Of a stretch of 64,000 bases of DNA, positions 44,810-54,091 are shown piece after piece. The DNA lies in NCBI RefSeq assembly GCF_965118895.1, contig NZ_CBCPJJ010000025.1, positions 1 to 64,000 on the forward strand. Reading direction: 5' to 3'. Source of the DNA: Rahnella inusitata_A. Its GTDB lineage: Bacteria > Pseudomonadota > Gammaproteobacteria > Enterobacterales > Enterobacteriaceae. Every line of letters starts with the position of its first letter. Positions within the stretch are counted from its first letter, which is position 1. The position numbers and the translations under genes are program-made. Under the pieces are notes generated by a model. The model saw only the letters and a program-made list of their open reading frames with translations, searched no databases and was not told the DNA's origin.

Positions 44810-47368
44810 TTGTACCTCTACATCGAGACACTGAAGCAAAGATTGGATGCGATCAACCAGTTACGAGTCGATCGTGCACTGGCGGCAATGGGGCCTGCGT
44901 TTCAACAGGTCTACACGTTGCTTCCCGTCTTTTTACATCATCATCACCCTCTGATACCGGGATACCTTGAAGGTAAGGTTCCGCATGGTATCTGCCTCTT
45001 CACGCCTGATGAATCGCAAAAAACCTATCTGACCGACCTCGAAGACAAATGGGGCAGCGCGCTTGAGCCTATGGCGAAGGGCGAATTGCCGATAACCGGC
45101 GTCTATTCGATGGGCAGTACCTCGTCAATCGGCCAAAGCCAGAGCTCCGACCTGGATATCTGGGTCTGTCATCAGTCCTGGCTTGATAATGAAGAACGCA
45201 ACCGCTTACAGGAAAAATGCAGCCTGTTGGAAAAATGGGCCGCGTCGCTGGGCGTGGAAGTCAGCTTCTTCCTGATCGACGAAAACCGTTTCCGTCACAA
45301 CGAAAGCGGCAGCCTGGGTGGGGAAGACTGCGGTTCCACGCAGTACATCTTATTGCTCGACGAATTCTACCGGACGGCTGTGCGGATGGGCGGCAAGCGT
45401 ATTCTTTGGAATATGGTGCCGGGTGAAGAAGAAGCGCATTACGATGAATATGTGCTTTCTTTGTATGCGCAGGGTTCTCTGACGCCAAACGAGTGGCTCG
45501 ATCTCGGCGGCCTCAGCACACTGTCGGCGGAAGAGTATTTTGGTGCCAGTCTGTGGCAGCTGTATAAAAGCATCGATTCGCCGTACAAGGCCGTGCTCAA
45601 AACGCTGCTGCTGGAAGCCTATTCGTGGGAATATCCAAAAACCCAGTTACTGGCCATGGACATCAAACAGCGTCTGCATCAGGGCGAGATCGTAAACTTC
45701 GGTCTTGATTCCTATTGTATGATGCTCGACCGCGTGACCCGCTACCTGACCCAGATTGAAGATACTACCCGCCTTGATTTAGTCCGCCGATGTTTCTATC
45801 TCAAAGTCTGTGAAAAACTTTCCCGCGCCCGAGCATCAGTCGGCTGGCGTCGTGAAATTCTCAGCCAGCTGGTGGCCGAATGGGGCTGGGACGAAGAGCG
45901 TCTGGTGATGCTGGATAACCGTGCTAACTGGAAAATCGAGCGCGTGCGCGAAGCGCATAACGAACTGCTCGATGCCATGATGCAGAGCTATCGCAACCTG
46001 ATCCGCTTTGCCCGTCGCAACAATTTAAGCGTCAGCGCCAGCCCGCAGGATATTGGCGTGCTGACCCGTAAGTTGTACGCCGCTTTCGAAGCGCTGCCGG
46101 GCAAAGTCACACTCGTGAACCCGCAGATCTCGCCTGACCTGTCAGAGAACGACTTAACCTTTATCCATGTGCCGATTGGCCGCGCCAACCGCACCGGCTG
46201 GTATCTGTATAACCAGTCACCGTCGATGGAATCGATCGTCAGCCATCAGCCGCTGGAATATAACCGCTACCTCAATAAACTGGTGGCCTGGGCGTATTTC
46301 AACGGTTTACTGACTTCCACCACGCGCCTGCACATCAAAAGTGGTGGCCTGTGCGACATTGCCAAACTGCGCGAGCTGGTGGCGGACGTCTCGCACAACT
46401 TCCCGCTGCGTTTAGCAGCACCGACGCCAAAAGCGTTGTACAGCCCGTGTGAAATCCGTCATCTGGCGATCATCGTCAATCTCGAACATGATCCGACCGC
46501 CGCCTTCCGTAATCAGGTGGTGCATTTTGATTTCCGTAAGCTGGATGTGTTCAGCTTCGGGCAGAATCAGGAATGCATGGTCGGCAGTATCGATCTGCTG
46601 TATCGCAACTCGTGGAACGAAGTGCGCACGCTGCATTTCAGCGGCGAGCAGGCGGTGCTGGAAGCGCTGAAAACCATTCTGGGCAAAATGCATCAGGACG
46701 CCGCGCCGCCGGAGTCGGTAGAAGTGTTCTGCTACAGCCAGCACTTGCGCGGCCTTATCCGCACGCGTATTCAGCAGCTGGTGACCGAGTGCATCGAGCT
46801 GCGTCTGTCGAGTAAACGCCTCGAACCGGGTCGTTTCAAAGCCGTGCGCGTTGCCGGACAAACCTGGGGTCTGTTCTTCGAACGCCTGAGCGTGTCAGTG
46901 CAGAAGCTGGAAAATGCTATCGAATTTTACGGCGCAATTTCCAATAACAAACTGCACGGTTTGTCGGTGAAATTGCAGACCGATCAGGCGCACCTGCCTG
47001 CGGTGATTGACGGCTACGCCAGCGAAGGGATTATTCAGTTCTTCTTTGAAGACAGCGCGGATGAAATCGGTTTTAACATCTATATTCTCGATGAGTCGAA
47101 CCGCGTTGAGGTATACCACCATTGCGAAGGCAGTAAAGAAGATCTGGTGCGTGACGTCAGCCGCTTCTATTCTTCCTCGCACGACCGTTTCACATACGGC
47201 TCAAGCTTCATCAACTTCAACCTGCCGCAGTTCTATCAGATAGTGTCCCTTGATGATCGTATTCAGGTGATCCCTTTTCGCAGCAATGCGTTATCTGCCG
47301 TCTGCGCCACGCTGCCAGAAAGCGAGATCGAACCTTCCCGGCTGACACAGCAATTCCAGCTCCATTAG
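44810..47368 (+). CDS. cyaA: Class I adenylate cyclase
   Basis: 852 residues (E. coli 848). It makes cAMP from ATP. The N-terminal half holds the catalytic nucleotidyltransferase core (SMGSTSSIGQSQSSDLDIWVC near residue 100). The C-terminal half mediates glucose/EIIA control. The start is TTG 44810, giving (M)YLYIETLKQRLDAINQL as in E. coli, where a UUG start also limits expression; an ATG at 44714 would add 32 unrelated residues. The frataxin gene cyaY, usually next, is absent. Confidence 0.96.
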   Translation: MYLYIETLKQRLDAINQLRVDRALAAMGPAFQQVYTLLPVFLHHHHPLIPGYLEGKVPHGICLFTPDESQKTYLTDLEDKWGSALEPMAKGELPITGVYSMGSTSSIGQSQSSDLDIWVCHQSWLDNEERNRLQEKCSLLEKWAASLGVEVSFFLIDENRFRHNESGSLGGEDCGSTQYILLLDEFYRTAVRMGGKRILWNMVPGEEEAHYDEYVLSLYAQGSLTPNEWLDLGGLSTLSAEEYFGASLWQLYKSIDSPYKAVLKTLLLEAYSWEYPKTQLLAMDIKQRLHQGEIVNFGLDSYCMMLDRVTRYLTQIEDTTRLDLVRRCFYLKVCEKLSRARASVGWRREILSQLVAEWGWDEERLVMLDNRANWKIERVREAHNELLDAMMQSYRNLIRFARRNNLSVSASPQDIGVLTRKLYAAFEALPGKVTLVNPQISPDLSENDLTFIHVPIGRANRTGWYLYNQSPSMESIVSHQPLEYNRYLNKLVAWAYFNGLLTSTTRLHIKSGGLCDIAKLRELVADVSHNFPLRLAAPTPKALYSPCEIRHLAIIVNLEHDPTAAFRNQVVHFDFRKLDVFSFGQNQECMVGSIDLLYRNSWNEVRTLHFSGEQAVLEALKTILGKMHQDAAPPESVEVFCYSQHLRGLIRTRIQQLVTECIELRLSSKRLEPGRFKAVRVAGQTWGLFFERLSVSVQKLENAIEFYGAISNNKLHGLSVKLQTDQAHLPAVIDGYASEGIIQFFFEDSADEIGFNIYILDESNRVEVYHHCEGSKEDLVRDVSRFYSSSHDRFTYGSSFINFNLPQFYQIVSLDDRIQVIPFRSNALSAVCATLPESEIEPSRLTQQFQLH

Positions 47369-47526
47369 AAAAAGGTTCTGCATCGCCTGCATGCGGCAGA
47401 TTATCTGGCTTTCCTTCCCTTTCACTCCTGAAAATGTGCCTGCCGGTTTTATCGATTCCTGTTGCTTTTCATGATCCACCTGCGATTATAGAGAGCTTGG
47501 TCGCATGAATTACAGGCATTCATAAA

Positions 47527-47730
47527 ATGAAAAACGCTTTACGCTGGTCTCTGGCCGCGACGATATTATTTTCTCTCTCCGGTTGCGGACTGAAAGGGCC
47601 GTTATATTTTCCGCCTGCGGATAAATCTTCCACGCAGAAAACCAGTCAGGTTCCGGGCACCAGTAATGACGGTTCATCGCAGCAAAAAGGCGTATCACCA
47701 GAAGATCTCTCGACGAATTCCAGAGATTAA
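47527..47730 (+). CDS. lptM: Outer-membrane lipoprotein LptM
   Basis: 67 residues. Signal peptide with lipobox LSGC (Cys20), then CGLKGPLYFPPADK, the conserved block of LptM (YifL), and a Ser/Gln-rich tail that differs from E. coli. LptM helps oxidation and folding of LptD with the BAM complex. It is upstream of dapF as in E. coli. Two small hairpins (47732-47745 and about 47751-47769) separate it from dapF. Confidence 0.93.
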   Translation: MKNALRWSLAATILFSLSGCGLKGPLYFPPADKSSTQKTSQVPGTSNDGSSQQKGVSPEDLSTNSRD

Positions 47731-47827
47731 TCAGCCCTCGGGCTGAGGTTCCGGCGGGTTTTTGCCGGGTCCGCATCATTAAGGGATCATCGCGACTGGA
47801 TTTGACCAGCGGTAAACGGAGTCAGTT

Positions 47828-48652
47828 ATGCAGTTCTCCAAAATGCACGGCCTGGGCAACGACTTTATGGTTGTTGACGCCGTGACTCAAAATGTCTATT
47901 TCTCCCCTGAGTTGATCCGCCGTTTGTCCGATCGCCATCGTGGCGTAGGTTTTGACCAGCTGCTGGTGGTAGAGCCACCTTACGATCCTGAGTTAGACTT
48001 TCATTACCGCATCTTCAACGCCGACGGCAGTGAAGTAGCGCAGTGCGGCAACGGCGCGCGCTGTTTTGCCCGTTTTGTCCGTATCAAAGGGCTGACCAAC
48101 AAACGCGATATCCGCGTCAGTACGCAGACAGGTCGCATGACGCTGACGGTCACCGAAGATGAAGACGTGCAGGTGAACATGGGCGAACCGGTCTTTGAAC
48201 CGCAGCAGGTGCCTTTCCGTGCCGCGAAACCGGAAAAGACCTATATTCTGCGCGCCGAAGAGCGCACAGTATTTTGCGGTGTGGTCTCAATGGGCAATCC
48301 GCATTGCGTGTTGCAGGTTGATGACGTGCTGACGGCCGAAGTCGATGTTCTCGGGCCGATCCTCGAAAGCCATGAACGCTTCCCTGAGCGCGTGAACGTC
48401 GGGTTCATGCAGATAGTCAGCCCGGACAACATTAAGTTACGCGTTTACGAGCGCGGTGCAGGTGAAACACAGGCGTGCGGAAGCGGCGCGTGTGCGGCCG
48501 TCGCCATTGGTATTCAGCAAGGATTACTCGCAGAAGAAGTACAGGTGGAACTGCCGGGAGGCAGCCTCGAAATTCGCTGGCAAGGGCCGGGTCACCCGCT
48601 GTATATGACCGGACCTGCCACTCATGTTTACGACGGATTTATTCATCTATGA
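47828..48652 (+). CDS. dapF: Diaminopimelate epimerase
   Basis: 274 residues. It converts LL- to meso-diaminopimelate for lysine and peptidoglycan. The catalytic cysteine pair is Cys73 in AQCGNGARC and the Cys of ETQACGSGACAA near 217. Start ATG 47828. It overlaps yigA by four bases (ATGA), the first link of a coupled dapF-yigA-xerC-yigB set. Confidence 0.97.
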   Translation: MQFSKMHGLGNDFMVVDAVTQNVYFSPELIRRLSDRHRGVGFDQLLVVEPPYDPELDFHYRIFNADGSEVAQCGNGARCFARFVRIKGLTNKRDIRVSTQTGRMTLTVTEDEDVQVNMGEPVFEPQQVPFRAAKPEKTYILRAEERTVFCGVVSMGNPHCVLQVDDVLTAEVDVLGPILESHERFPERVNVGFMQIVSPDNIKLRVYERGAGETQACGSGACAAVAIGIQQGLLAEEVQVELPGGSLEIRWQGPGHPLYMTGPATHVYDGFIHL

Positions 48653-49353
48653 ACAATCTTGATGACCAGATTGACCCGGTGATAGCACTCGACGACGACA
48701 GCGTGATGCAGTATTTGCTGCAAAACCCGGATTTCTTTATTCGCAATGCCCGCAGCGTCGAGCAATTGCACGTACCGCATCCGGTGAAAGGCAGCACCTC
48801 GCTGGTTGAATGGCAACTCGGGCGTCAGCGTCATCAGATTGCTCAGCTTGAAGAAGAAATTACGCTGCTGATGGAACAGGCGTCGATCAACGAATCCCTG
48901 TTCGGACGGATGATCGAGCTGCAGGCGACGCTTGCCGCCGCCAGTGGTTTGCAGGATATGCTCAACCGCCTGCAACGCTGGTCGCGCAGCCTCGGTCTGG
49001 CAGGGGCGAACGTGCGTCTGTTCAGTGAAAGCTGGCGCATCGGTGCGCCGTCGGATTTCACCCATCTGGCGGTCAGCCGCAGCGCGTTTGAATCCATGCG
49101 CATTCAGCGTCTGGGCGAAACCCCGCATTATCTCGGCAGCCTGAACGGCCCGGAACTCCTGCTATTATTGCCGCAGGCGAAAGCCGTCGGTTCCGTCGCG
49201 TTATCGCTGATGGGTGAGCAGGGTGAACTGGGCGTTCTCATCTTCAGCAGCCGCGATCCGCAGCACTATCAGCCGGGAATGGGCACCGTGTTGCTCGACC
49301 AGTTGGCAAAAATGCTGCCCGGTTTACTGGAACGCTGGATAGAACGGGTATGA
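48649..49353 (+). CDS. yigA: DUF484 protein YigA
   Basis: 234 residues (E. coli 235). It has an N-terminal helical stretch (DDSVMQYLLQNPDFF, a coiled coil near 60-90) and a C-terminal GAF-like domain. It is always found just before xerC, which suggests a link with chromosome dimer resolution, but no function is known. I chose ATG 48649, overlapping the dapF stop, over a longer frame inside dapF. Confidence 0.92.
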   Translation: MNNLDDQIDPVIALDDDSVMQYLLQNPDFFIRNARSVEQLHVPHPVKGSTSLVEWQLGRQRHQIAQLEEEITLLMEQASINESLFGRMIELQATLAAASGLQDMLNRLQRWSRSLGLAGANVRLFSESWRIGAPSDFTHLAVSRSAFESMRIQRLGETPHYLGSLNGPELLLLLPQAKAVGSVALSLMGEQGELGVLIFSSRDPQHYQPGMGTVLLDQLAKMLPGLLERWIERV

Positions 49354-50261
49354 CGCCTACTGAATCGCCCCTGTATCCCGCAGTCGAGGCGTTTCTGCGT
49401 TATCTGCACGTTGAGCGTCAGCTCAGTCCGCTGACCTCAACCAACTACAGCCGCCAGCTTGACGCACTGATCGAGATGGCTGCTGAAATCGGTATTTCCC
49501 ACTGGCAGCAGCTTGATGCGCCGAAAGTCCGCATGCTGCTGGCGCGCAGCAAACGCGCGGGTTTAGGCCCGGCGAGTCTGGCGCTTCGCATGTCTTCGCT
49601 GCGCAGTTTCCTCGACTGGCTGGTGCGTCAGGGCGTTCTGAGCGCCAATCCGGCTAAAGGTATATCCACGCCGCGTTCACCTAAGCATTTGCCAAAGAAT
49701 CTCGACGTCGATGAAGTGAACAAGCTACTGGAAATCAATCTCGACGACCCGCTTTCAGTGCGTGACCGCGCGATGCTGGAAGTGATGTACGGCGCTGGTA
49801 TTCGTTTATCGGAACTGGTTGGTATCGACTGCAAACATGTCGATATGGCCTCCGGCGAAGTCCGCGTCATGGGTAAAGGCAGCAAAGAGCGTCAGGTGCC
49901 GATTGGCCGCACCGCCGTCACCTGGCTGGAGCACTGGCTGGTGCACCGTCCGCAGTTTGGCCCGCAGGATGATGCGATGTTTTTATCCAGTCAGGGCAAC
50001 CGCATTTCAGCGCGCAACGTACAAAAACGCTTTGCCGAGTGGGGCGTAAAACAGGGTGTGAACAGCCATATCAATCCGCATAAGTTGCGGCATTCCTTTG
50101 CGACACACGTTCTGGAGTCCAGTGGTGATCTGCGTGCGGTGCAGGAGTTGCTGGGCCACGCCAATCTGTCCACCACCCAAATCTATACCCACCTCGACTT
50201 TCAACATTTGGCGACGGTGTACGATGCCGCCCATCCCCGCGCAAAACGAGGCAAATCCTGA
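49350..50261 (+). CDS. xerC: Site-specific tyrosine recombinase XerC
   Basis: 303 residues (E. coli 298). With XerD it resolves chromosome dimers at dif. The N-terminal SAM-like domain is followed by the catalytic domain: Arg in YGAGIRLSELVG near 152, HKLRHSFATH (His-x-x-Arg), LGHANLSTTQIYTH with the tyrosine nucleophile near 279. This is the housekeeping recombinase, not a phage integrase. It overlaps both neighbours. Confidence 0.97.
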   Translation: MTPTESPLYPAVEAFLRYLHVERQLSPLTSTNYSRQLDALIEMAAEIGISHWQQLDAPKVRMLLARSKRAGLGPASLALRMSSLRSFLDWLVRQGVLSANPAKGISTPRSPKHLPKNLDVDEVNKLLEINLDDPLSVRDRAMLEVMYGAGIRLSELVGIDCKHVDMASGEVRVMGKGSKERQVPIGRTAVTWLEHWLVHRPQFGPQDDAMFLSSQGNRISARNVQKRFAEWGVKQGVNSHINPHKLRHSFATHVLESSGDLRAVQELLGHANLSTTQIYTHLDFQHLATVYDAAHPRAKRGKS

Positions 50262-50977
50262 TGAAGTTCTATCGTCCGCTGAAACGCATTGAAGCGATCA
50301 CTTTCGATTTAGACGACACGCTGTATGACAATTATGACGTTATCCGCCGTACCGATTCCGAAACGCTGAAGTCTATTCAGGGTTTTCACCCCGCGCTGGC
50401 TGAGATGTCGCCGGACGCCATCCGGCTGATGCGCGCCGAATTGCTGGCAGAAGATGCCGAGATTTATCATGATGTTACCGAATGGCGGCGTCAGGCAGTG
50501 TTGCTCGCCATGACCCGCGCCGGGCTGAGTGAGAGTGATGCAAAGCAGGGCACGAAGGCCGCTATGGAAACCTTCGCCTACTGGCGCAGTAAGATTTATG
50601 TGCCGGAAGAAAATCATAATGCGCTGGCCGCCCTCGCAGAACGCTGGCCGCTGGTGGCCGTCACCAACGGCAATGCCGATCCGCATGCCTGCGGGCTGGC
50701 GCAGTATTTCCAGTTCACTTTGCGAGCGGGCGATCACGGCCGCGCGAAGCCCTATGCCGACATGTATAAAAAGGCGTCGAATAAGCTGGGCATCCCGCTG
50801 GAAAATATCCTGCACGTGGGTGACGATCTCACGACAGACGTCGCGGGTTCCGTGGCCTGCGGAATGCAAGCGTGCTGGATAAACCTGCGTGAAGGCAACC
50901 TGATGCATATCCGTGATGCCCGCCTGTTACCGCATATTGAGATTTCGCAGTTGGCATCGCTGACAGCATTGCTATAA
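50261..50977 (+). CDS. yigB: HAD phosphatase YigB
   Basis: 238 residues, the E. coli length. HAD superfamily motif I is DLDDTLYDN (about 16-24), motif II VTNGNADP, and motif IV HVGDDLTTDVAG. E. coli YigB removes phosphate from 5-amino-6-ribitylamino-uracil phosphate (riboflavin pathway) and from FMN. The start shares one base with the xerC stop. Last gene of the dapF set. Confidence 0.94.
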   Translation: MKFYRPLKRIEAITFDLDDTLYDNYDVIRRTDSETLKSIQGFHPALAEMSPDAIRLMRAELLAEDAEIYHDVTEWRRQAVLLAMTRAGLSESDAKQGTKAAMETFAYWRSKIYVPEENHNALAALAERWPLVAVTNGNADPHACGLAQYFQFTLRAGDHGRAKPYADMYKKASNKLGIPLENILHVGDDLTTDVAGSVACGMQACWINLREGNLMHIRDARLLPHIEISQLASLTALL

Positions 50978-50994
50978 TCCCCTCATCAATTACT

Positions 50995-51010
50995 CTGTAT
51001 AAATTCACAG
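50995..51010 (+). promoter_or_regulatory. LexA (SOS) box of uvrD
   Basis: CTGT-N8-ACAG, a full consensus match, lies 65 bases before the uvrD ATG. A promoter TTGGCA-N16-TATAAT (50951-50978), reaching into the end of yigB, lies just upstream. E. coli uvrD is also SOS-induced. Confidence 0.85.
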
Positions 51011-51074
51011 TAGAAAAGCGTTCATGGCGGCATTCATCGCCGGAGTGCTTTTCTCATCCTGACAAACGGTGCCT

Positions 51075-53240
51075 ATGGACGTTTCTGACCTGCTCGACAG
51101 CCTGAATGAAAAACAACGTGAAGCCGTGGCCGCGCCGCGCAGCAATCTGTTGGTGCTGGCCGGGGCAGGCAGTGGCAAAACCCGCGTGCTGGTGCATCGT
51201 ATCGCATGGCTGCTGTCGGTAGAAAACTGCTCGCCGTATTCCATCATGGCGGTGACTTTTACCAACAAAGCGGCGGCGGAAATGCGTCACCGCATCGAAC
51301 AGCTGATTGGCACCAGTCAGGGGGGCATGTGGATCGGTACTTTCCACGGGCTCGCGCACCGTTTACTGCGCGCGCACCATCTGGACGCCAAACTGCCGCA
51401 GGATTTTCAGATCCTCGACAGCGACGATCAGCTGCGCTTAATTAAGCGTTTGCTTAAAGCGTTGAACATCGACGATAAGCAGTGGCCGCCGCGTCAGGCG
51501 ATGTGGTACATCAACGGCAAAAAAGACGAAGGTCTGCGCCCGCATCACGTCGAAACCTACAACAACCCGATTGAAGCCACATGGCTGCGAATCTATCAGG
51601 CGTATCAGGAAGCCTGTGACCGCGCCGGGCTGGTGGATTTCGCCGAGCTGTTACTGCGCGCGCATGAGCTGTGGCTGAACAAGCCGCATATCCTGCAACA
51701 TTATCGCGAGCGTTTTACCAACCTGATGGTGGACGAGTTCCAGGACACCAACAGCATTCAGTACGCGTGGATCCGTCTGCTGGCGGGTGACAACAATAAT
51801 GTGATGATCGTCGGCGATGATGACCAGTCGATCTACGGCTGGCGCGGTGCGCAGGTTGAGAATATCCAGCGTTTCCTGAAGGATTTCCCGAACGCGGAAA
51901 CCATCCGTTTAGAGCAAAATTACCGCTCCACCAGCACCATTCTGAAAGCCGCCAACTCGCTTATCGAGAACAACAGCGGTCGTATGGGTAAAAACCTGTG
52001 GACCGAAGACGGTGAGGGCGAAAAAATTTCCCTGTACTGCGCCTTTAACGAGCTCGATGAATCGCGCTTTGTGGTGAACCGCATCAAAACGTGGCAGGAC
52101 AACGGCGGTGCGCTGAAAGACTGCGCCATTCTCTATCGCAGCAACGCCCAGTCGCGCGTGCTGGAAGAAGCGTTATTGCAGATGGCGATGCCGTACCGCA
52201 TTTACGGCGGGCAACGATTCTTCGATCGTCAGGAAATCAAAGATGCGCTGGCATATCTGCGTCTGATGGCTAACCGTAATGACGACGCCGCCTTTGAGCG
52301 CGTGGTGAATACGCCGACTCGCGGCATCGGTGACCGCACGCTGGACGTGGTTCGCCACACTGCCCGCGACCGTCAGCTGACCATGTGGCAGGCGACGCGC
52401 GCGCTGTTGCAGGACAAAGTGCTGGCGGGGCGCGCGGCCTCTTCGCTGCAACGTTTCACTGAACTGGTGGATGCGCTGGCGCATGAAACCGCCGATATGC
52501 CGCTGCACGTTCAGACTGACCGCGTGATCAAAGATTCCGGCCTGTTCATCATGTATGAGCAGGAAAAGGGTGAAAAAGGCCAGGCGCGAATCGAAAACTT
52601 AGAGGAACTGGTGACGGCAACGCGCCAGTTCAGCTATCAGGACGAAGACGAAGATCTGATGCCGTTGCAGGCGTTCCTGTCACATGCTGCACTGGAAGCG
52701 GGCGAAGGTCAGGCCGACGCCAATCAGGACGCCGCGCAGCTAATGACGCTGCACTCGGCAAAAGGGCTGGAATTCCCGCAGGTGTTTATCGTCGGCATGG
52801 AAGAGGGCATGTTCCCGAGCCAGATGTCGCTGGAAGAAAACGGTCGTCTGGAAGAGGAGCGCCGTCTGGCCTATGTTGGCGTGACGCGGGCGATGCAAAA
52901 ACTGACGCTGACCTTTGCTGAAACCCGTCGTCTGTATGGCAAAGAAGTCTCTCACAAGCCGTCGCGTTTTGTCGGCGAGCTGCCGGAAGACTGCGTGGAA
53001 GAAGTGCGAATGCGCGCTAACGTCTCGCGCCCGATGAGCAATCGCAGCGTCGGCACGCCAACCAGTGTCAGCGATACCGGCTTCAAACTTGGCCAGCGCG
53101 TCGTGCATCCTAAATTCGGCGAAGGCACCATCGTGAACATGGAAGGCAGCGGCGAACACAGCCGCCTTCAGGTGGCGTTCCCAGGGGAAGGGATCAAATG
53201 GCTGGTTGCCGCCTACGCTAAACTCGAGGCCGCAAGCTAG
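51075..53240 (+). CDS. uvrD: DNA helicase II
   Basis: 721 residues (E. coli 720). A 3'-5' helicase used in nucleotide excision repair and mismatch repair. Walker A GAGSGKT lies at about 30-36, followed by VDEFQDTNSIQ, DDDQSIYGWRGAQVEN and VGVTRAM. The C-terminal Tudor-like tail (KLGQRVVHPKFGEGTIVN) is present. ATG 51075 is the family start; an in-frame GTG lies two codons upstream. Under LexA control. Confidence 0.98.
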   Translation: MDVSDLLDSLNEKQREAVAAPRSNLLVLAGAGSGKTRVLVHRIAWLLSVENCSPYSIMAVTFTNKAAAEMRHRIEQLIGTSQGGMWIGTFHGLAHRLLRAHHLDAKLPQDFQILDSDDQLRLIKRLLKALNIDDKQWPPRQAMWYINGKKDEGLRPHHVETYNNPIEATWLRIYQAYQEACDRAGLVDFAELLLRAHELWLNKPHILQHYRERFTNLMVDEFQDTNSIQYAWIRLLAGDNNNVMIVGDDDQSIYGWRGAQVENIQRFLKDFPNAETIRLEQNYRSTSTILKAANSLIENNSGRMGKNLWTEDGEGEKISLYCAFNELDESRFVVNRIKTWQDNGGALKDCAILYRSNAQSRVLEEALLQMAMPYRIYGGQRFFDRQEIKDALAYLRLMANRNDDAAFERVVNTPTRGIGDRTLDVVRHTARDRQLTMWQATRALLQDKVLAGRAASSLQRFTELVDALAHETADMPLHVQTDRVIKDSGLFIMYEQEKGEKGQARIENLEELVTATRQFSYQDEDEDLMPLQAFLSHAALEAGEGQADANQDAAQLMTLHSAKGLEFPQVFIVGMEEGMFPSQMSLEENGRLEEERRLAYVGVTRAMQKLTLTFAETRRLYGKEVSHKPSRFVGELPEDCVEEVRMRANVSRPMSNRSVGTPTSVSDTGFKLGQRVVHPKFGEGTIVNMEGSGEHSRLQVAFPGEGIKWLVAAYAKLEAAS

Positions 53241-53253
53241 CTTACTTGCGATC

Positions 53254-53327
53254 TTGAGTCCGGGCAGTGCTCGACATCCTCATGGACTACGTGTCCATTC
53301 CGGTGTCTCCGCGCTGGCCGGACTCAA
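53254..53327 (+). repeat. Imperfect palindromic repeat after uvrD
   Basis: Outer arms TTGAGTCCGG and CCGGACTCAA, a partly paired middle, and a central hairpin ATGGAC-TACGT-GTCCAT. It looks like a dispersed intergenic element of the kind scattered in enterobacterial genomes. Only one copy is seen in this window. Confidence 0.6.
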
Positions 53328-53362
53328 CCTCGCTGCGCCGCTGACGCTTGCCCGACAGAGTA

Positions 53363-53839
53363 TCAGAGGCTAAATGTTTCACCCACTTCCGCTTTCGCAT
53401 ACCATTCCAGCGTTGCTTTCACGCGTTCGTCGCCTTCTGGCGGTGTACCGGGCAGGTAATCCTGTTCCTGAACGGGCTGATACGCCCCGTGTTTCACTTC
53501 GAAAATCACGGCACCTTCATCGAGCGATAATACGCTATGCCAGGTGTTGGCCGGGATTTCCAGCAGTTTGGTTTCTGCGCCGAGCCATAAGCGTTCGGTG
53601 ACCTTGCCACTCTCATCGTAAGTCAGCACCAGAAAACGGCCACGCAGCGCGGTCAGCATTTCCCATGTGTGCGGGTGGCGGTGAATGCGCACATAAGTGC
53701 CCGGTTCCATGGCGATCGCCAGACGTTGTACCTCATCTTCCGGGGCAGGGTGGATGTTCAGATTCTGGCGCAGTCGCGGTGAATGCGCGGCCTGAGTGAT
53801 CAGGTCGCACAGCGTGTCTTGGGTAATCTGCTTAATCAT
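53363..53839 (-). CDS. wbuC: WbuC-family cupin protein
   Basis: 158 residues with a cupin fold: IHRHPHTWEMLTALRGRFLVLTYD in the middle and a metal-binding second half (PANTWHSVLSLDEGAVIFEVKHGAYQP). WbuC proteins are usually found in O-antigen gene clusters; their role is unknown. Here it stands alone between uvrD and corA, where E. coli has no such gene. I chose ATG 53839 (MIKQITQDTLCDLI), the family start, over a longer frame. Confidence 0.85.
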   Translation of the reverse strand: MIKQITQDTLCDLITQAAHSPRLRQNLNIHPAPEDEVQRLAIAMEPGTYVRIHRHPHTWEMLTALRGRFLVLTYDESGKVTERLWLGAETKLLEIPANTWHSVLSLDEGAVIFEVKHGAYQPVQEQDYLPGTPPEGDERVKATLEWYAKAEVGETFSL

Positions 53840-53973
53840 TTTTGGCTTCAGAAATAGAAAGGGAGTCAGGCCTCTGAGTGTAGCCAAAAAAGGGTTCTGA
53901 CATAAGCGGGCAAAGGTTGCCAACATCGACTGTATTTTATGCATAAATGTTGCGGGAATAGATTTGTTCGCGG

Positions 53974-54003
53974 TTGACAGTCTTTTTCTTCTCGGCGTAA
54001 CAT
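53974..54003 (+). promoter_or_regulatory. Promoter of corA
   Basis: A perfect -35 TTGACA, an 18-base spacer and -10 TAACAT. RNA would start near 54011, giving a leader of about 250 bases before corA. Confidence 0.65.
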
Positions 54004-54019
54004 GCGCGCACTATTATCA

Positions 54020-54091
54020 ATGAGGAACTGCGCCTTGGACACACCCAGTAGATACTGGCTCAATAACCTGTTCGTTAGGTACCACTTCTAA
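54020..54091 (+). CDS. Candidate corA leader ORF (corL-like)
   Basis: 23 codons (MRNCALDTPSRYWLNNLFVR, then YHF). It begins about ten bases after the predicted RNA start and lacks a clear ribosome-binding site. In Salmonella a short ORF, corL, in the corA leader couples translation to Rho-dependent termination and so to Mg2+. Position and size fit, but I cannot confirm sequence homology. Its stop lies inside a hairpin (54082-54119) and a second stem (54126-54148) follows. Confidence 0.5.
   Translation: MRNCALDTPSRYWLNNLFVRYHF

Noticed and set aside
47291..47479. 62-codon minus-strand frame at the end of cyaA as a shortened cyaY
   Set aside because: It shows no acidic frataxin ridge or conserved tryptophans and lies mostly inside cyaA.
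49350..50261. Tyrosine recombinase near tRNA genes as a sign of an integrated element
   Set aside because: It is XerC in its standard dapF-yigA-xerC-yigB setting, a housekeeping gene.
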